From positions 1 to 44,300 of the IMG/VR virus record IMGVR_UViG_3300000956_000057: a DNA stretch of 44,300 nt. One strand, written 5' to 3'. Shown one piece after another: positions 21,021-29,874 of the stretch. Position numbers and translations under genes: made by a program. Source of the DNA: a virus. The notes beneath the pieces were generated by a model. It had not been told where the DNA came from, ran no database searches, and worked only from the letters and a program-made list of their open reading frames with translations. Positions within the stretch are counted from its first letter, which is position 1, and each line of letters opens with the position of its first letter.

Positions 21021-21056
21021 CAGGGGTCTCACTATAAGGCTTGTAAAGCCCGCGAG
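21021..21056 (-). promoter_or_regulatory. repeated promoter-like element, copy 6
   Basis: Minus strand: CTCGCGGGC, 11 bases, TATAGT, GAGACCCCT. It is the first copy met after the virion operon and begins nine bases past the holin stop, so it would drive the small-protein array independently of late transcription. Confidence 0.8.
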
Positions 21057-21065
21057 ACCTGGAAG

Positions 21066-21428
21066 TTACTCCGTGGTTGACCCCTTGATCTTGAACACGA
21101 TCTCGTCACGCTTGTCCAGCGTTTCCGGGTCGCCGTCGAACTCGAGCGAGTAGGTCTTCTTGCCCGTCGGACTCTCCGTGACCACGATGGCACCGTCGTA
21201 CTTCGCATCGCTCTTGTTGTACCGCGTCGCAAGGAACTGGACGATCAGGCCCAGAAACGTATCCACCGCCGTAACGGTTGCGACGACCTCGTTGGGGTTC
21301 GGCAGCCCCCACGTGCCTGCCAGAGCGAAGTACAGCGTACCGAGACCTGGCAGCAGGATGAGCGCGACGAATTTGAGAGCGTCGTACAGCTTGTTACTGA
21401 GCGCTTGGGCGCTCGATGAATCGTTCAT
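21066..21428 (-). CDS. putative holin
   Basis: A 120-residue protein starting at ATG 21428 (GGAG nearby, 35-base overlap with the upstream gene). It has two membrane segments (ALKFVALILLPGLGTLYFAL and VVATVTAVDTFLGLIVQFLA) separated by a TWGLPNPNE turn, the layout of r1t/Dp-1-type holins in actinophages, and a soluble charged C-terminal tail (about 75-120) ending FKIKGSTTE. It would form membrane lesions that release the endolysin, which is encoded 20 kb upstream at 42172-42912. Confidence 0.75.
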   Translation of the reverse strand: MNDSSSAQALSNKLYDALKFVALILLPGLGTLYFALAGTWGLPNPNEVVATVTAVDTFLGLIVQFLATRYNKSDAKYDGAIVVTESPTGKKTYSLEFDGDPETLDKRDEIVFKIKGSTTE

Positions 21429-21765
21429 GTAGCACTCCACGATGATTGGTTTCGACGTAACGATTGGGGTCTCGGAACGGCAGATGCGAGATGTCTTCCA
21501 TGATGCGTTGAGCAACACCGTTACCGCCAGCAGCCGCGTACGGCTCGTACAGGTATTTGCGAAACTCTTCGTATTCGTCGGTGCTGATATAGCCCCTCTG
21601 AATATAACGCATTCCCACGTCGAGAATCTTGCTGTACGCGATTCCCAGCACGAGTTGCATCAACGCACCCTTGGCGTTCCGCCTCCGGTCCATGTAGGCC
21701 CAAAAACCGGAGGATGCAGCAACTGAAGTCAGCGCGGTTAGCACGACTTGGAACCAAGTACTCAT
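21394..21765 (-). CDS. membrane protein, possible second holin or lysis partner
   Basis: A 123-residue protein from ATG 21765 (GGGGAG eight bases upstream). It has an N-terminal membrane segment (WFQVVLTALTSVAASSGFWA) followed by MDRRRNAKG, a weaker hydrophobic stretch (ALMQLVLGIAYSKIL) and a soluble C-terminus (DEYEEFRKYLYEPYAAAGGN). The placement immediately after tail fibre genes and before a holin is typical of lysis cassettes. The role as a holin, antiholin or spanin-like factor is not shown by the sequence. Confidence 0.6.
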   Translation of the reverse strand: MSTWFQVVLTALTSVAASSGFWAYMDRRRNAKGALMQLVLGIAYSKILDVGMRYIQRGYISTDEYEEFRKYLYEPYAAAGGNGVAQRIMEDISHLPFRDPNRYVETNHRGVLHERFIERPSAQ

Positions 21766-21784
21766 AATCGTCTCCCCGCGCTGT

Positions 21785-22771
21785 TCAGTTTGTTTTCTTC
21801 CACACACCTGCCGTCCGTACCCAGGGTTCTGCGAGTTTCCAAACGCCACCGACTCTTACGTAGGGAACGGCGTCTTTCCAGACGGCGCCAACTTTGATGC
21901 GCGCTCCCGCATACGTTTTTCCAACGGCGACGGCTGACCAAGCACTCCATCCTACTACGTTTTGAGCCCGAACCCAAACGTAATATGTTGTAGCCGGCAA
22001 AAGACCTGCCAAAGTCTGTGGCGAAGGCCCCGTGACCGTGTTACTCGGGGGAAGAGCGTTGGTTGTCTTGTATCCGACTTGGAATGCCGTGATCGGACTT
22101 CCGCCGTTAAAGTTCGCGACGTAGCCCGACGCCTGCAACGAAGTCTGAGACAGCGTTGTTATCACTGCTGCGGTCGGTGCATCTGGTACACGAAGGGTTG
22201 TTGCCTGAGAGCGTACGCTCCAGGCGCCCCATCCTTGTGAGTTGTGTCCACGTCCCCAGAAATAATAGGTCGTTCCTGGGGTCAATCCACTGACGGTGGT
22301 GTTGAACGTGTTGTGCAACTCAACTTGAGGATAGTTGGGATCCGTGCCGTATCCCAAGGTCCAATCGTCAACGAAAGCACCGCCATCGCCATTTCCGCTG
22401 AAAACAGCGTGCATGGACGTCGATGTGATTGACGACAGAACGACGGGGCTTGGCGCTGGCGGAACCGTAGCACGATTCAGGTAAACCGTGAAGTCGGTAG
22501 GACCACCGAAGCCACTGGTTCCTGTATTTCCGAGATGGAACGTCACAAACCCTGAGGTTGAGACGTACGCAGTGCTTACCCGCTGCCATGCGGAATTTTG
22601 ATGGTAGTAGAACGATCCGGAATTACTACCGTTTGGAGTTGACCAACTCCAAGGAATATGGTCACTCCAGGTCGTGCTGTTGTTCGAGTTGATCCAGAAC
22701 TCAACGTTACCGCCGAGATCTCGAATCAACATGGTACCTGAACTACCGGTGCCGCGAGTGTAGTCTGTCAC
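21785..22771 (-). CDS. minor tail protein with two fibronectin type III domains
   Basis: A 328-residue protein. Residues 1-100 form a beta-rich N-terminal part (DLGGNVEFWINSN ... FTVYLNR) that resembles a jelly-roll type domain. Two fibronectin type III domains follow at about 103-193 and 196-288, each with the TVSGLTPGTTYYFWGRGHN or LAGLLPATTYYVWVRAQN signature. The last 35 residues repeat a motif three times (KVGAVWKDA, RVGGVWKLA, RTAGVWKKT). It is probably displayed at the tail tip and binds the host surface. The start is GTG at 22771 after GGAGG. Confidence 0.8.
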   Translation of the reverse strand: MTDYTRGTGSSGTMLIRDLGGNVEFWINSNNSTTWSDHIPWSWSTPNGSNSGSFYYHQNSAWQRVSTAYVSTSGFVTFHLGNTGTSGFGGPTDFTVYLNRATVPPAPSPVVLSSITSTSMHAVFSGNGDGGAFVDDWTLGYGTDPNYPQVELHNTFNTTVSGLTPGTTYYFWGRGHNSQGWGAWSVRSQATTLRVPDAPTAAVITTLSQTSLQASGYVANFNGGSPITAFQVGYKTTNALPPSNTVTGPSPQTLAGLLPATTYYVWVRAQNVVGWSAWSAVAVGKTYAGARIKVGAVWKDAVPYVRVGGVWKLAEPWVRTAGVWKKTN

Positions 22772-22779
22772 GGCACCTC

Positions 22780-23019
22780 CTAGCCAATGATCTTGAAGTA
22801 GATGTCCCCATCCGAGCCACCTGTCGGATCCGCCGTACCCGAAGTGATACCGGCAGCAGTACGATATGCCGCCTTACCAACCGGGATGAGCGCCTTGACC
22901 TGCGCGATGAAATCTCGAGTACGGTTGAGTTCACGAGCCCCCCATCGAACACGGCCTTCCTCGCCCGTATCAGGAACGAGAGGAAATCCAGCATTGGTGG
23001 CATCATCACCGATAGCCAT
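22780..23019 (-). CDS. small tail-tip protein
   Basis: A 79-residue protein starting at ATG 23019 after GGGAGG. It begins MAIGDDATNAGFPLVPDTGE and ends with a Gly/Thr-rich GTADPTGGSDGDIYFKIIG. Similar small proteins accompany the Gp37-like baseplate protein and fibres in related phages, where they are regarded as minor tail components. No domain of known function; position is the main evidence. Confidence 0.65.
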   Translation of the reverse strand: MAIGDDATNAGFPLVPDTGEEGRVRWGARELNRTRDFIAQVKALIPVGKAAYRTAAGITSGTADPTGGSDGDIYFKIIG

Positions 23020-23032
23020 ACAACCCTCCCTT

Positions 23033-24208
23033 CTACGGCTGATCCGCCCACGTCTGAGGATCCAAGTTAAGATCTTCCCACACCTGGTTAAAGTCCCATG
23101 CGCTCCAAGACCCAGGTGTGATGAACTTGTTGATGGCGAGAGTTGGGTAACGCTTCTCGCCTTCGCGATCCGAAACGAAGATTTGTTCCGTGACTTGCAT
23201 TTGGTTCGTTGCTCCGGTTGAACTTCGGAGCTCTACGAGATCGCCCAGATAATAATCGGTGCCGTACCGATATGTCGTGTACTGACCAATCTCACCATCA
23301 AAGGCCGAGAACTGACGATTCTGCGCCAGGGCTTCCTTGCCTCGTTGGATCATTCGAGCGGAAGCCGTCGCGGGAACGGTGTCAGTAATATCGTCAGCCT
23401 TGACGAGAAGAACGTTGCGTTCGAAGCCGGCCACTGATGGATCCACGTCAAGTGGATACACAACTTCATGACCGACAGGCGATACGACATACGCAACGTT
23501 CTTATACAACTCCAGCGTCGTCAGCGATTTGGTGTTGTACAGGTTATCCAGAGTCGGACTGAACACCACAGCCGGCAACGTATGTTGCTGTGTCGTTCGG
23601 TCACTTCCGGAATATACATCCCAATACAGCTGCGACGAAACAGGTTCGCGCACGAGCCGGAACCCGAAACCGTACGCATCAGCCAGCTGTTTGATGGCGG
23701 AATATACGGTCTGCGGATCCATCTCGTAGATGATGGAGTCTGACGGCTCAGCGATCGTGTCTACCGGGAATATAGAAGCTTCCGTCACGCCAGCAATAAT
23801 GTCGCCGGCATTCAAGATTCCCGTGACACAAATATCGTGATAGATCTGCCGAGCAATCGCCATCGGAAGACCTGTCAGAATCCATTTCGGATTCGTCGTC
23901 AGATCCGTCAACGCGCCCATGGCCACGCGTTGCTCAAGAATCTTCTCGAGAGAAGGGCCGGTGACCTTGAGGAGCTGAAGGCCTTCGGCGTCGGTGGTAT
24001 CCTCGACTGTCTTGATCGTCATGACACGATATGACTCGTTCATAGCCAGTTTCGTGCCTGCAACGAATCGATTACGATTCTCGTTCGTCGAGTTGACCAA
24101 CAATTCAAAATCGCCATATGCGGACATACGCTCTGTCCAGATAAGCGAATTGAATCGATCGATAACGGCGCTTCGACGATTGAGAGAGTCGAGGATATAC
24201 ACCTCCAT
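23033..24208 (-). CDS. Siphovirus ReqiPepy6 Gp37-like tail protein
   Basis: A 391-residue tail-associated protein starting at ATG 24208 (TAATG overlap). The start (VYILDSLNRRSAVIDRFNSL, then IWTERMSAYGDFELLV) and the MTIKTVEDTTDAEGLQLLKV region match the ReqiPepy6 Gp37-like family (first named in a Rhodococcus phage). The central part (DPQTVYSAIKQLADAYGFGF) and the C-terminal RYPTLAINKFITPGSWSAWD continue the match. It is the baseplate hub or tail-tip protein that follows the distal tail protein, in the position of a Tal protein. Confidence 0.8.
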   Translation of the reverse strand: MEVYILDSLNRRSAVIDRFNSLIWTERMSAYGDFELLVNSTNENRNRFVAGTKLAMNESYRVMTIKTVEDTTDAEGLQLLKVTGPSLEKILEQRVAMGALTDLTTNPKWILTGLPMAIARQIYHDICVTGILNAGDIIAGVTEASIFPVDTIAEPSDSIIYEMDPQTVYSAIKQLADAYGFGFRLVREPVSSQLYWDVYSGSDRTTQQHTLPAVVFSPTLDNLYNTKSLTTLELYKNVAYVVSPVGHEVVYPLDVDPSVAGFERNVLLVKADDITDTVPATASARMIQRGKEALAQNRQFSAFDGEIGQYTTYRYGTDYYLGDLVELRSSTGATNQMQVTEQIFVSDREGEKRYPTLAINKFITPGSWSAWDFNQVWEDLNLDPQTWADQP

Positions 24209-25029
24209 TACAGACCTCCGTACCGAGTGTTGTACTCGATGGTGTAGGGAACAGCCGCGCCATCCGCATAGACACGAATATGGTTATCGCCCTGTTCGAG
24301 TTCCATCCAATTGGCTTGCGGCGAAACGTAATCCAACGCAGACGTCGTGCTTCCCGTCCTCGTGAGGGTTGCGTATTTGTTCCCTGGCACCGTCGAGATC
24401 TTCACGACATCACCGGTTACCAGAGGAGCCTGAACGTCCATGGAACGTAGGGTTCCATCTGGAGGTCGGTGATAGATCGTGAACTCGGAGAGCGTTCGAT
24501 TCACGTTCAGGGTGAACAACACGCCAGTCTCGACAGTGCCGTCGTATGTCACCGGCGTCTCTGTGGTACTGGCCGTGGTGTTTCCCGAAAGCGTGACCAC
24601 GTCAAGATCCACAAAGTCGGGCTCGAAACACAGAATGGAAATATCCATGCCGGGTTCCTTGGCGAAGATTGTGGGTTCACATTCTTCGACTCGACCGACA
24701 ATATCGACCTCCGGGCCCTCGGTGTCGTAAAATCGAAGGCTCACCGGCGTCTTGGTCATGAAGAATTTGTACATCCGATGCCGAAGAGTTCGGACCGTGG
24801 TAGTCCCATAGTCGGGCCTGAACCGAAGCTTGAACGTGATGTTTCGCTTCTCTCGCCGGCTGGAGTGATACTGCTCTCCATCCTGTTGAGCAAAGCTTGA
24901 CGACACGATCGTTGCTTTAACCGGCCCAAGCCCTTCTACGTCTTCGAGGACGATGCCGTCGGAAATATCCTGAAGCTCCAGTGTTAGGAGGGCTCCGGCA
25001 ACATTGCGAACTTCTACCTTCCACAGCAT
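24208..25029 (-). CDS. distal tail protein (Dit-like)
   Basis: A 273-residue protein with the layout of Sipho_tail/Dit proteins: an N-terminal beta-rich ring domain (KATIVSSSFAQQDGEQYHSS, then REKRNITFKLRFRPDYG) with a helix (TVRTLRHRMYKFFMTKTPVS), and a C-terminal galectin-like beta domain (about 150-270). It connects the tail tube to the tip structure. It is placed exactly between the tape measure and the Gp37-like protein, joined by one-base overlaps (TAATG) on both sides. Confidence 0.8.
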   Translation of the reverse strand: MLWKVEVRNVAGALLTLELQDISDGIVLEDVEGLGPVKATIVSSSFAQQDGEQYHSSRREKRNITFKLRFRPDYGTTTVRTLRHRMYKFFMTKTPVSLRFYDTEGPEVDIVGRVEECEPTIFAKEPGMDISILCFEPDFVDLDVVTLSGNTTASTTETPVTYDGTVETGVLFTLNVNRTLSEFTIYHRPPDGTLRSMDVQAPLVTGDVVKISTVPGNKYATLTRTGSTTSALDYVSPQANWMELEQGDNHIRVYADGAAVPYTIEYNTRYGGL

Positions 25030-28000
25030 TACGTCGTCACCTCTCCCTTCACCTTCGACAGCTGGTTCTTCGTCTGGCGGTAGATCTCAGCTGCCGACAG
25101 AGCCTTCGGCGAGCTGTTGTACTGGTTGTAAATCGTCGTCTCCGAATGACCGGTCTCGGAGTTCTCTGCCGCGGCGTCCTGGTTCTGCTGATATCCAGAG
25201 GCTGCCGAGCGTGCTTGAGAATATGTGGCATCCACCGAGATCGGTTTCGTAGCCAACAGATCCCCAATCTGCGAAGCATTCTGCCGAATATCCGTCAGAT
25301 CCAACACAGGCTGGATTCTCGGACGGTAATCGATAGAGCCATCGATAACCTTCTGGATGCCCGCAAGCGTCTTGGTGAGAGAATCGATAGCTGCATCGCC
25401 CATGGCGATGCTCGAATCCTCAACCATATCTGCTTTGTCGTCAATACCGAGTGCCATACCCTCAGACGACCAAGCACCAAGCTTGAAGAACTCCTTCGAC
25501 GGGGATTTCACTCCCAAGAAATTCTTCGCAGCCTGCAGAGCTCTCGCAGCAACTTCTCGAGCCGCTTGAGCCACCTTACCGGCACCGCTGAACAAACCTC
25601 CAGTCATACCATCGATGATGGCAGACGCAAGATTTCGTCCCGCAGCGTTCATCCGGTCTTGGTTGTTTCGGATACCGTCAGCGAGCGCATTGACGTAGGC
25701 AATGATCAGGTTGATACCAGCTTGGACGACCTTGCCCGTATTGCTGGCAACACCGTTGATGTACGCCACGACAACGTCCGTGCCCGCCTTGACAACGCCA
25801 CCGATATTCTTGGCAACGCCATTCAAGAACCCGATCAAAATCTTCAGGCCGGTGTCCGTCATCTTGGGAACGTGTTGCAGCATCGTGTTGAGCATGAGCT
25901 CCATCAAACGATACAGCGTCGCGATGATCTTGGGCGACAACGTATCGATGGCGTTCATGAGCGATAGCAGAACCGTCGTCAAGGCGGCTGTGATTGCCGG
26001 ACCGCCGGTTCCGATAATCTCCGCAAAGCGAAGAATACCGATCGCCACCTGTTGCAGGACAAGCGGAATCAATCCCGCGAGAGCTGCAATAGCCCCAACA
26101 AGAGCTGCTGTTCCGGCCACGCCGGCAATGCTCAAAGCCGTCAAACCCGCAGAGAAGGCCAGTAGGCCAACGCCGGCCGCCAAGGTGCCGACCCCAAGAA
26201 GCAGAATCGCAGCGCCAAGACCGATCAACGTTGGAACCACGGGAGTCAGAACCGCACCAGCGACGCCGAGAACGAGGAATACGCCAGCCAGCATCAGCAA
26301 GCCTTTGCCCATTTCCTCCCACGACATCTGCCCGAACATTTGCAGAACGGGAGCCAGGATTGCTAGAGAAGCTGCTACGACAATCAATGCCGCGGCGCCC
26401 GGGAGCGCACCTGTCATGAGGTAGAGAGCCCCTGCAATAATGGCCAAAGATCCAGCCAGGGCGATCAAACCCTTGGCAATCTCTTCCCAGGACATGGAGG
26501 CCATATCCTTCAGTGCATCGCCGATCATGCTGAGCGACGCAGCCACCACCAGCACAGCCGCTGCACTGATGAGGGAAGACGGTGGGATCAAAATAAGGGC
26601 GCCGGCAACCAACGCCAGGGCCCCGGCCATAGCAGTCATACCTCGAGCGATCTCCATCCAGCTCATGCTGGACATATCCTCGAGAGCGTCGCCGATCAGA
26701 CCAAGAGAAGTCGCTACGACAAGAATTGCTGCCGCAGAAAGCACCGAAGTCGGTGGAAGTAGGTAGAGTGCCCCGGCCATCAGAGCAAGACCACCGGCCA
26801 TGGCAGTCAAACCACGTGCAATCTCAATCCATGACAAATTGCCCAGATCGGACAAAGCACTCGCCAGGATTTTGATAGCCGCCGCAAGGATTAGAAGGCC
26901 TGCGCCTTGGAGAACACCGCCCTTATCCGCCGCAGCGAACTTGGTAAACAGCGTAAGAGCTCCAAGAACAACGCCGACGCCGATCAAGCCCTTAGCAAGT
27001 TCTTCCCAGCTCAGACCGGCAAGGTCAGAAACCGCACTCGCAAGGACCTTCACTGCGGTGGCAAGAAGGATCATTGCTGCGCTCGTACCGATGAGCTTTG
27101 CTTCGTTCGGCATCAAATATACAACACCGACCATAGCGCCCAGCAGTGCCACAACGCCAGTCAGACCCTTGGCGAGCCCATTCCAGTCAAGCGCTGCCAG
27201 CTTGGTCACGGCAGATGCCAGAATATTCACGGCGATCGACAGAACCACCAATGCCGCACCGAGTGCGATCATATTGGCGATGTCTTTTTCGTTTGTGACC
27301 TTCTCGAAGATATAGAGCGCGCCGGCCAATTCACCGAACATCACAGCGATCGCCGTCAAGGCTCGAGTGAGACCTTCTGCGTTGACTTTCGACAATGCCA
27401 CTACTGCAACAGCCAAGAGAGCAATAGCTGCCGCGATCTGCAACAGGGTTGTTGCGCGCAACGTTGTCTGCATGGTCTGCAGCGTGTTGGTCAACTCGTT
27501 GAACGGCTCTGTAATGGCCTCGAGGATTCCATCGGTGCCACTTCGAAGCTTCATGATGAAACTTGTGATCGCTAGCAATACCGCCGCTAGACCACCACTT
27601 GCAAGACCATCAAATATCTTCGAGAAGTTAGCACCCTGCATAGCGTCGGCGATTTTATCGCCAATACTAGCAAAGAACGCACCAACTTTCTGTGCGAATG
27701 GAAGAAGTGTTGTGAAAGCCTTCGACACCAACTCAGGAACGCGTTCCCAGGCGTTGATGATCGCATCAGCTACTCGAGCGATCGGAGAAAGTTTTCCAAC
27801 GAATCCCGTAACCTTGTTCGCGGCGTCTCCACCGTCGAACTTGTCAAAGAGATTCCCGATCGCTTCGCCGGCCATCAGCAGCAGACGAATGGGAACAGCA
27901 AGAATCCGACCGAGGTTCTCGAAGAACTTGTGGAAGCCTTCGCCGCTCTTCAGGGCCAGACGAAGATATACGAGAAAGTCACCGATGCTTGCGGTGACAT

Positions 28001-29483
28001 CAAGAATATCGCCGGCGCCACTCCCCGCGATGCCGAACAGATCGAACAGAACCTTCGCCAGCTCTTTGACGATATCGAAGCCGATACCGAACAGAGCAAA
28101 TACGCCAGCGAACGTATGTTGTAGCTTATCCGCTGTTACACCACTGATAATCAGACGTTCGGTGAACATCCGAATGGTCGTGGTGATATCCATCAGCTGC
28201 TTGCCGGTGGTGGCCGGGAATATCTGGCGGAATGCCTGACGGATGGGTTTGATGACGGCAATGACTGCATCGAATGCGTTCTTAATCGCGTAAATCAGTG
28301 ACGTACGGCCGCCGAGCTCTTTCCAGTCAGCCAGAACGTTATTACGCGCATCAGAAGAAGCACCAATGAAGTCGTTAACGGCGTTGCTAACGCCGGTGAA
28401 CAAACCCTTAGCTTCGGCAAAGTCGCCGAAAATAATACGCCAGGTTTCGGCCCAACCGGAGCCGGCAGCTTCTCGGGCCGTAGCCAGCAAGGCCGACATC
28501 GTCTTGACTTCGGTCGCGGCATGTTTCGCCGTTTCCGCCATCTGTTGGATCGAAGCGATTTGGGCATCCTTAAAACCCATCGCCTTGAGCTGTGCGTCAG
28601 ACAGATCGCCCGTGAACTGCTTCAGCGTGTTCAGCAAGACTTCGGATGTCAGCCACGATTTCTCACCGGGCTTCGCCATGATGGAGTCACGGAACGACTG
28701 ACCGTTGATGCTCACGTTCTTCATGGAGCCGGTCAGCTTCACGACATTACTGTCGATGACTCCCATCGCAACGGCAGTCTCAGCCAGCGCTCGCTGGAAG
28801 ACCGTACCACCCATACCTGCGTTGACGACCGAGTTCCAGTCCTCGAGCGAAACCCGGCCGGAGGCAATCGCTTGTGAGAGCTGGTACATGGCCGTGGAGG
28901 CCTGCTGAGCGTTAGAGCCCGACAGAGCCGCCAGGTTGGCGATACCCTTGATGGCCTCAACCGAGGTCTTGAGATCGACACCCGCTGCGGTGAAGGTACC
29001 GATATTCCGAGCCATCTCGGAGAAGTTGTAAATGGTCTGATCCGAATAGTGATTCAGCTCATCGAGAGCCTTATTCACTTCCAGAAGTCCAGTTCCAGAA
29101 ACCTGGGTGTTCGCCAGAATCGTCTGGATGGAGTTCAGGTTGGTCTCATACTCCCGAAGACCACCGATAACCGGATCGACCGTCAACGACTTGACGAGTG
29201 TGGTTCCTGCGTGCAAAGCCGCCGTTGTGATATTCGACAGCGCCGTAATGCCAACGATCGACAATGCCTTGAATTTGTCGGCGATGGCTTGAACCCCGGC
29301 AGCAAGGGGATTCAGATTTGTCTTATTGGCTGCGGCGTCGAGGTCGTGAAACCCCTTGGCGGCGCCCTCGAGCTTGAGTGACTTATTGAGTGCATCCAGC
29401 GACGCCATCGTCTGGGCAACGCCAGATTGGAACTGTGCGTTGTTAAACTGCATGTTGACAACGCGATTATCGACACTACTCAT
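25029..29483 (-). CDS. tail tape measure protein
   Basis: A 1484-residue protein from ATG 29483 (ATGA overlap). The N-terminal part (NRVVNMQFNNAQFQSGVAQT ... LKLEGAAKGF) and the AMYQLSQAIASGRVSLEDWN ... GGTVFQRAL segment are the tape-measure domain of siphophages. Long hydrophobic helices fill the middle, where a unit of about 57 residues is repeated six times (about residues 760-1080), each with a SW-E/I-E/A-GL core. The C-terminus is a soluble region (KSPSKEFFKLGAWSSEGMAL). It sets tail length and may form a membrane channel for DNA entry. Confidence 0.9.
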   Translation of the reverse strand: MSSVDNRVVNMQFNNAQFQSGVAQTMASLDALNKSLKLEGAAKGFHDLDAAANKTNLNPLAAGVQAIADKFKALSIVGITALSNITTAALHAGTTLVKSLTVDPVIGGLREYETNLNSIQTILANTQVSGTGLLEVNKALDELNHYSDQTIYNFSEMARNIGTFTAAGVDLKTSVEAIKGIANLAALSGSNAQQASTAMYQLSQAIASGRVSLEDWNSVVNAGMGGTVFQRALAETAVAMGVIDSNVVKLTGSMKNVSINGQSFRDSIMAKPGEKSWLTSEVLLNTLKQFTGDLSDAQLKAMGFKDAQIASIQQMAETAKHAATEVKTMSALLATAREAAGSGWAETWRIIFGDFAEAKGLFTGVSNAVNDFIGASSDARNNVLADWKELGGRTSLIYAIKNAFDAVIAVIKPIRQAFRQIFPATTGKQLMDITTTIRMFTERLIISGVTADKLQHTFAGVFALFGIGFDIVKELAKVLFDLFGIAGSGAGDILDVTASIGDFLVYLRLALKSGEGFHKFFENLGRILAVPIRLLLMAGEAIGNLFDKFDGGDAANKVTGFVGKLSPIARVADAIINAWERVPELVSKAFTTLLPFAQKVGAFFASIGDKIADAMQGANFSKIFDGLASGGLAAVLLAITSFIMKLRSGTDGILEAITEPFNELTNTLQTMQTTLRATTLLQIAAAIALLAVAVVALSKVNAEGLTRALTAIAVMFGELAGALYIFEKVTNEKDIANMIALGAALVVLSIAVNILASAVTKLAALDWNGLAKGLTGVVALLGAMVGVVYLMPNEAKLIGTSAAMILLATAVKVLASAVSDLAGLSWEELAKGLIGVGVVLGALTLFTKFAAADKGGVLQGAGLLILAAAIKILASALSDLGNLSWIEIARGLTAMAGGLALMAGALYLLPPTSVLSAAAILVVATSLGLIGDALEDMSSMSWMEIARGMTAMAGALALVAGALILIPPSSLISAAAVLVVAASLSMIGDALKDMASMSWEEIAKGLIALAGSLAIIAGALYLMTGALPGAAALIVVAASLAILAPVLQMFGQMSWEEMGKGLLMLAGVFLVLGVAGAVLTPVVPTLIGLGAAILLLGVGTLAAGVGLLAFSAGLTALSIAGVAGTAALVGAIAALAGLIPLVLQQVAIGILRFAEIIGTGGPAITAALTTVLLSLMNAIDTLSPKIIATLYRLMELMLNTMLQHVPKMTDTGLKILIGFLNGVAKNIGGVVKAGTDVVVAYINGVASNTGKVVQAGINLIIAYVNALADGIRNNQDRMNAAGRNLASAIIDGMTGGLFSGAGKVAQAAREVAARALQAAKNFLGVKSPSKEFFKLGAWSSEGMALGIDDKADMVEDSSIAMGDAAIDSLTKTLAGIQKVIDGSIDYRPRIQPVLDLTDIRQNASQIGDLLATKPISVDATYSQARSAASGYQQNQDAAAENSETGHSETTIYNQYNSSPKALSAAEIYRQTKNQLSKVKGEVTT
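26300..27210 (-). repeat. tandem repeats within the tape measure gene
   Basis: Six diverged repeats of about 172-175 bases. Each encodes a core such as MSSMSWMEIARGMTAMAG, MASMSWEEIAKGLIALAG or LAGLSWEELAKGLIGVG between hydrophobic stretches. Cores lie near 26310, 26480, 26655, 26830, 27000 and 27180. Differences between units are spread through them, so the expansion is not very recent. Confidence 0.8.
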
Positions 29484-29860
29484 GCTGAGGTCACCGCCTT
29501 CCACACTCGTTCTGCGATGTCATCAAATATCGGACGCATCGCGGGGTTGATGTAATCCCGACCGGCAACATATCCTCCGGTTCCGGTACCGTAGCCGTAT
29601 TGCAGCCGGATGGCCACGGGGAAGCCATTCTCAATGTCGTTGTTCGACCAGGTGATAGATACTCCGCCACCGGTTCGAGCCACTGTATAGCTCCACGACG
29701 ACGAAGCCAAACCGGACTCAACCGGAGTGGCACTCGAGAGAGCGGCTACGCCTTGACTGCCGGCTGCGTTCAGGATTCCCGAGATATCCAGTCGAGACAT
29801 GGCTCTCAGAAAAGCTTCCGTTTTGGCAAAGGAGCCCGAAGAACTAATCGAGAATCCCAC
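29480..29860 (-). CDS. HK97 gp10-like head-tail/tail protein
   Basis: A 126-residue protein, best start GTG 29860 (AAGGAG four bases upstream; ATG 29875 is an alternative). The middle reads SGLASSSWSYTVARTGGGVS, then ITWSNNDIENGFPVAIRLQY, and the end YVAGRDYINPAMRPIFDDIA, the pattern of HK97 gp10-like proteins that take part in head-tail joining or tail completion. It lies between the collar fibre and the tape measure rather than with the other connector genes, which is unusual. Confidence 0.7.
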   Translation of the reverse strand: MGFSISSSGSFAKTEAFLRAMSRLDISGILNAAGSQGVAALSSATPVESGLASSSWSYTVARTGGGVSITWSNNDIENGFPVAIRLQYGYGTGTGGYVAGRDYINPAMRPIFDDIAERVWKAVTSA

Positions 29861-29874
29861 AAGGCTCCTTTCCA

